Positions 62,301 through 64,000 of a stretch of 64,000 nt of DNA are shown one piece after another. Under the pieces are notes generated by a model, which made no database searches, was not told where the DNA came from, and worked only from the letters and a program-made list of their open reading frames with translations. The translations under genes were made by a program, and so were the position numbers. The stretch spans positions 11,556 through 75,555 of the forward strand of contig CAZJYI010000044.1 of the NCBI GenBank assembly GCA_964550025.1, given 5' to 3'. The first letter of the stretch is position 1, and the number at the start of each line of letters is the position of its first letter. The stretch is from CAZJYI01 sp964550025 (GTDB taxonomy: Bacteria; Verrucomicrobiota; Kiritimatiellia; UBA8416; CAYOBW01).

Positions 62301-62647
62301 GCGTCGGCCACGACGAGGTTGACGAGTCCGTCGGCGTACGGCAGACGCTTGCCGGTCAGTCGACCGATCGAGACCTTGCCGTACAGCCCGCGCGAGTGGA
62401 CGTGCTCGCGTGCGGCCGCCACGCTCTTCGTATCCGCATCCAGCCCGTGCACCAGGTAACCGTCACCGTTCCCGAGTGCAGCCGTGAGCGCCCCGTCGCC
62501 GCACCCGAGGTGAACGACCAGCCCTCCCCGAACACCGGATGCATCCAGGACCTCCTTCGCACCCGCCGGTCCGCCAAACGAACTCACACTCAATCCGCCA
62601 ACCACCACCGCCACGAGAATCGCCGTCATCACACGCTTCATACGCAC
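59351..62647 (-). CDS. Secreted protein: methyltransferase-like domain plus PQQ-type beta-propeller
   Basis: A 1098-residue exported protein. A signal peptide (MTAILVAVVVGGLSVSSFGG) leads to a SAM-methyltransferase-like domain (about residues 30-165) with the glycine motif VHLGCGDGALTAALG, DADTKSV and the motif-IV-like VNLVVADAG. The rest is a PQQ/BamB-type propeller with many WXW-like blades (LSALDAATGETV, LVALNLKNGKEQW, VHALDASGGKPLW). A Lys/Gly-rich low-complexity stretch lies near residue 375. A word repeat is inserted in frame near residue 635. A methyltransferase domain outside the cytoplasm is odd, since SAM is cytosolic. This domain pair is known in PVC genomes; the function is not. 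Confidence 0.82.
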   Translation of the reverse strand: MRMKRVMTAILVAVVVGGLSVSSFGGPAGAKEVLDASGVRGGLVVHLGCGDGALTAALGNGDGYLVHGLDADTKSVAAAREHVHSRGLYGKVSIGRLTGKRLPYADGLVNLVVADAGCSVPVGEIARVLAPGGAAVLPKAMKPAAAGLRPSDPPASGLGGDLAVFRKPVPPELDAWTHYLHSAGNNPVAGDGVVGPPARMQWVSAPRYARSHEVDSTMPALVSDGGRVFYIVDEGITGITDPRLPERWAIIARDAFNGVRLWRRELPDWGWPQWKPEWGAQDWTSTRGQRTRSPVTVPRRLVAGGVHVYVTLGFNAPLSALDAATGETVRTYKGTERTEEVLHADGVLVLAVREAAKAGQSTPKDAAKKGGKKGKGKGGKATLANSAIVAVDAATGRRLWRTPPGRVLPMTLAVHAERVFYHAGDALVALNLKNGKEQWRTPNKTARSSAWGSGHTMLAAAGVVLICVPGKTEAFSAETGERLWGDKGGRSGCSNPPDLFVADGLVWNSYQGNGRDPKSGEVRRKVEIPKCLITPGHHIRCYRGKATDRYVMSTKRGVEFMDIAGDDHMKCDWLRASCKYGFMPANGLLYMTPHQCFCYAGAKLCGLNALAPKSPRAEAPVGGARLEKGAAYGGISNVRSQISNAADWPTFRHDARRLGSVASRVPAEVGKLWGTRLAGRLTQPVVAGGRLYVASTDMHTVHALDASGGKPLWQFTAGGRVNSPPTVHGGLVLFGSADGWVYCLRGSDGALAWRFRAAPVERRVVSFGQLESAWPVAGSVLVLDGVAYAAAGRSSYLDGGIYVYGLDPATGKVLHEGRVEGPYPDVHKTVGAPFDMPGAFADVLVTDGEHLFIQQVVLDKTLKEIETTRLTNMGDRKFGRHVFTTAGFLNDACWNRTFWMYGERFPGFYIANQAPKAGQLLVVDETTTYAIKYFTRRNRHSPMYFPASDGYLLFADDNDNEALLYDGKEPKPVKWLPTVNKAIGWGLTTPAVNKDKGTGFTRSKPAKWQTWVPVRVQAMVKTPDALFIAGAPDVLDKADPYAAFEGRKGGLLWAVSPADGKKLSETKLDAPPAWDGLIAARSRLYMTTRDGRVICMGE
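60716..60747. repeat. AATCTGA-type word repeat, block 6, inside a coding region
   Basis: The block (ATTTGAAATCTGAGATCTGA, then CATTTGAGATT) lies in frame inside the PQQ/methyltransferase gene. It encodes ISNVRSQISNAA on the minus strand, directly before the DWPTFRHDARR stretch that normally opens a propeller half. It shows that the repeat can insert into a gene without breaking it. Confidence 0.8.
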
Positions 62648-62870
62648 CTCCGATCAGCAGGACGCTACCCGAGAGGAAGCCGAGAGGTCAAGGTTCGGTG
62701 CAGACGCAGCGATTCCCGGAACACAGGGTCAGACCTTGAGAATGGAGTTTGCGGCGGGGTGGGGTACAGGCTGGACTGAGGCTCTGAATGAGAGTGGAGG
62801 GGGCATATCACCTGGCTGAGGATTCCGCGGGAGCGCAGCGGACGCGGATATCCTCCAGCCGGTCGTTTCG

Positions 62871-62984
62871 CTAGTGCCTTGTCCCAGAAGTTCGTATCCA
62901 CGGTCCTGCGCATGCGGCTTTCCGCCAGTGGCGGAGAGCCGAATGGCCAGACCGTGTGAAAGAACTTGTGGGACAGAACACTAG
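62871..62984. mobile_element. MITE-like element with 35-bp inverted ends
   Basis: The ends CTAGTGCCTTGTCCCAG and the complement of CTGTCCCACAAGTTC-type sequence form imperfect inverted repeats of about 35 bp (62871-62905 and 62950-62984). Both start and end at CTAG. An internal hairpin TTCCGCC-agt-GGCGGA lies at 62916-62940. There is no coding capacity. Whether a transposase mobilises it is unknown. Confidence 0.65.
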
Positions 62985-62994
62985 CCCCGCGATT

Positions 62995-63133
62995 GGCCAC
63001 AAAATGCACAAAACTCACAGAAGGGAGGGATACTCCCGGGACACCCTGATCCTGCCGCCCTTCCGTGGGATCGGAACCGTCCCCTCGCCCCGGACGGACC
63101 TTCCCTTTTGTGAATTTTGTGCCTTCTGTGGCC
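62995..63133. repeat. Inverted-repeat element built of CACAAAA words
   Basis: The left arm (62995-63026, GGCCACAAAATGCACAAAAC and onward) and right arm (63103-63133, ending GTGCCTTCTGTGGCC) are imperfect inverted copies of about 31 bp around a 76-bp GC-rich centre. It joins the MITE-like element after 10 bp. Confidence 0.7.
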
Positions 63134-63288
63134 ATCTCTCCCTCATCTCCCCGCACGAACACGTCGCACCGTGTCTCGCAACGGCAGGTATGGGGTTGGA
63201 ACAGAAGAGAGCGGAGGAAACGAAGACGCCGATGACCTGGCTTGCCCGAACCGTTTCTCTGTTTCGATTCCTTTACTCCGAATCCGGC

Positions 63289-64000
63289 CTACTCCGCCAC
63301 GTACGTGTAGTGCCCCGGTTTGCTCCAGTTGCCGGCGGCGTCCCTGGCGCAGGCGTGGACGTACCAGATGCCTTTGGCCGGGAACCTGGCTGTGTAACTG
63401 CCTTTGGGGGGCACGTTGATTTCTCTGCCCGGATCGCCATCGGGGGACCGGTCGACCGAACAGGCGAACCCGGCGATTCCCGATTCGTCAAACGCTTTGA
63501 AGGTGAACTGCGCCTCGCGCGGCCCTGCGTCGGCAGCCACGACGTCGTCCAGGTAGAACACGGTACCGGCATCGTTCCAGTTGAACCCGACGTCGGCTAA
63601 CGCAAGAGAGGTAATCTGCCACTTGTTGGTCTGCTCTATGTTGCTCAAGCCGGGGCATGTCTCCAGGTGTTGCCTCAAGTCGACGGTGACGGCGTGCCAC
63701 TTGTCGTCGCAGCGAATGCCCTCAACGCGACCGGCGCGCACAACACCGTCCGGCCGTACTCTCGCATCCGTGAGCTCAATGACCGCCCGCGCGCTCCGCT
63801 TCCCACCAGTGTTGACACCGGCAACGAGATCGACGTTCAACCCCGGCGGGAAACGGTAACGAAAGGAGAGGTAACCGTGATCCGCGGCATCGACTGCCCC
63901 GAGAATACCGGCACTGATCTCCAGGCCATCGGTGCAGACGCGCGTCCTCTGGACGTGAGTCCCGCGGCCGCGCTCGAGAAAGCGGTCACGCCTCAGCGTT
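63289..64000 (-). CDS. Secreted or surface protein, C-terminal part (N-terminus beyond window)
   Basis: The frame is open to the right edge, so about 236 C-terminal residues are seen. The first part (DGLEISAGILGAVDAADHGY, FRYRFPPGLNVDLVAGVNTG) looks like a beta-sandwich of carbohydrate-binding or discoidin type, with FYLDDVVAAD. The last 85 residues (GIAGFACSVDRSPDGDPGRE, GIWYVHACARDAAGNWSKPG) resemble the immunoglobulin-like tail found at the end of large exported proteins in PVC bacteria. There is no catalytic domain in the visible part. A large glycan-binding or glycan-degrading protein is a guess. Confidence 0.65.
   Translation of the reverse strand, partial: TLRRDRFLERGRGTHVQRTRVCTDGLEISAGILGAVDAADHGYLSFRYRFPPGLNVDLVAGVNTGGKRSARAVIELTDARVRPDGVVRAGRVEGIRCDDKWHAVTVDLRQHLETCPGLSNIEQTNKWQITSLALADVGFNWNDAGTVFYLDDVVAADAGPREAQFTFKAFDESGIAGFACSVDRSPDGDPGREINVPPKGSYTARFPAKGIWYVHACARDAAGNWSKPGHYTYVAE

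Larger units (their letters stand above)
62648..63288. other. Intergenic region with MITE-like and inverted-repeat elements
   Basis: No gene is supported in this 641-bp gap. It holds a 114-bp MITE-like palindrome (62871-62984) and, 10 bp later, an inverted-repeat element (62995-63133). The rest (62650-62870 and 63134-63288) has nothing I recognise. Confidence 0.6.

Noticed and set aside
62012..62779. Plus-strand frames opposite the PQQ/methyltransferase gene
   Set aside because: Antisense to a clear signal peptide and propeller, so treated as shadows.

Overview
The window is a GC-rich, gene-dense bacterial chromosome segment with about 57 protein genes. I found no rRNA, tRNA or CRISPR array. 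The gene mix suggests a Gram-negative, carbohydrate-degrading bacterium with anaerobic capacity from the PVC group or a neighbouring phylum (Planctomycetota, Lentisphaerota, Kiritimatiellota, Hydrogenedentota type). Pointers are two secreted SHD1-domain proteins, a secreted esterase with a C-terminal EF-hand pair, a secreted PQQ-type propeller fused to a methyltransferase-like domain, a TolR/ExbD protein, an oxygen-independent ribonucleotide reductase, and many short word-like intergenic repeats. The phylum is an inference; no marker gene settles it.

Layout. 1-3461 (minus): citrate synthase, a bifunctional-nuclease-domain protein, a DPM1-like glycosyltransferase and a UbiA-type DPPR synthase (cut by the left edge), probably one operon. 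3628-9963 (plus): a sugar-type ABC importer whose solute-binding domain is fused to the first permease and whose second permease carries a large extra domain, then a REC-histidine kinase fusion and a NarL regulator. 10235-13400: a stand-alone receiver, three tandem copies of a structured element (10691-11100), a sugar-kinase-like phosphotransferase, a zinc-ribbon protein and glyoxalase II. 13483-18479: glucuronate isomerase, two SHD1/hydrolase-like paralogues and ExbD. 18875-24652: an ABC-2 module, Lon and a zinc-finger protein. 24677-29566: a glycosyltransferase, a PAS hybrid kinase and a DeoR regulator.

29680-35014: a 2-oxoacid dehydrogenase cluster (E2, E3, fused E1 alpha-beta) closed by a strong hairpin. 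35356-36025: a VapBC pair bracketed by inverted copies of a palindromic repeat. 36246-41187: SMUG-like glycosylase, then NrdD, a glutaredoxin-like protein and NrdG. 41403-44411: a NERD protein and ATP synthase a, c, b, delta without the rest of F1. 44404-49938: lipoprotein, HU, tail-specific protease, DapF, ExoIII. 49935-55134 (minus): rhamnulokinase, class II aldolase, AIM24 protein, ProA, ProB. 55693-57966: acetolactate synthase large and small subunits. 57990-64000: secreted esterase, PQQ/methyltransferase protein, a 640-bp repeat-rich gap and a partial secreted protein.

Function. The window joins central carbon metabolism (citrate synthase, 2-oxoacid dehydrogenase), uptake and breakdown of uronic and deoxy sugars (importer, UxaC, rhamnulokinase, aldolase, sugar-kinase-like gene, DeoR), proline, lysine and branched-chain amino acid synthesis, and anaerobic dNTP supply. 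The least explained material is non-coding: the tandem structured element, several MITE-like palindromes, and the AATCTGA- and TCAGTGA-type repeats. These fill operon gaps, supply stop codons, and in one case sit in frame inside a gene.
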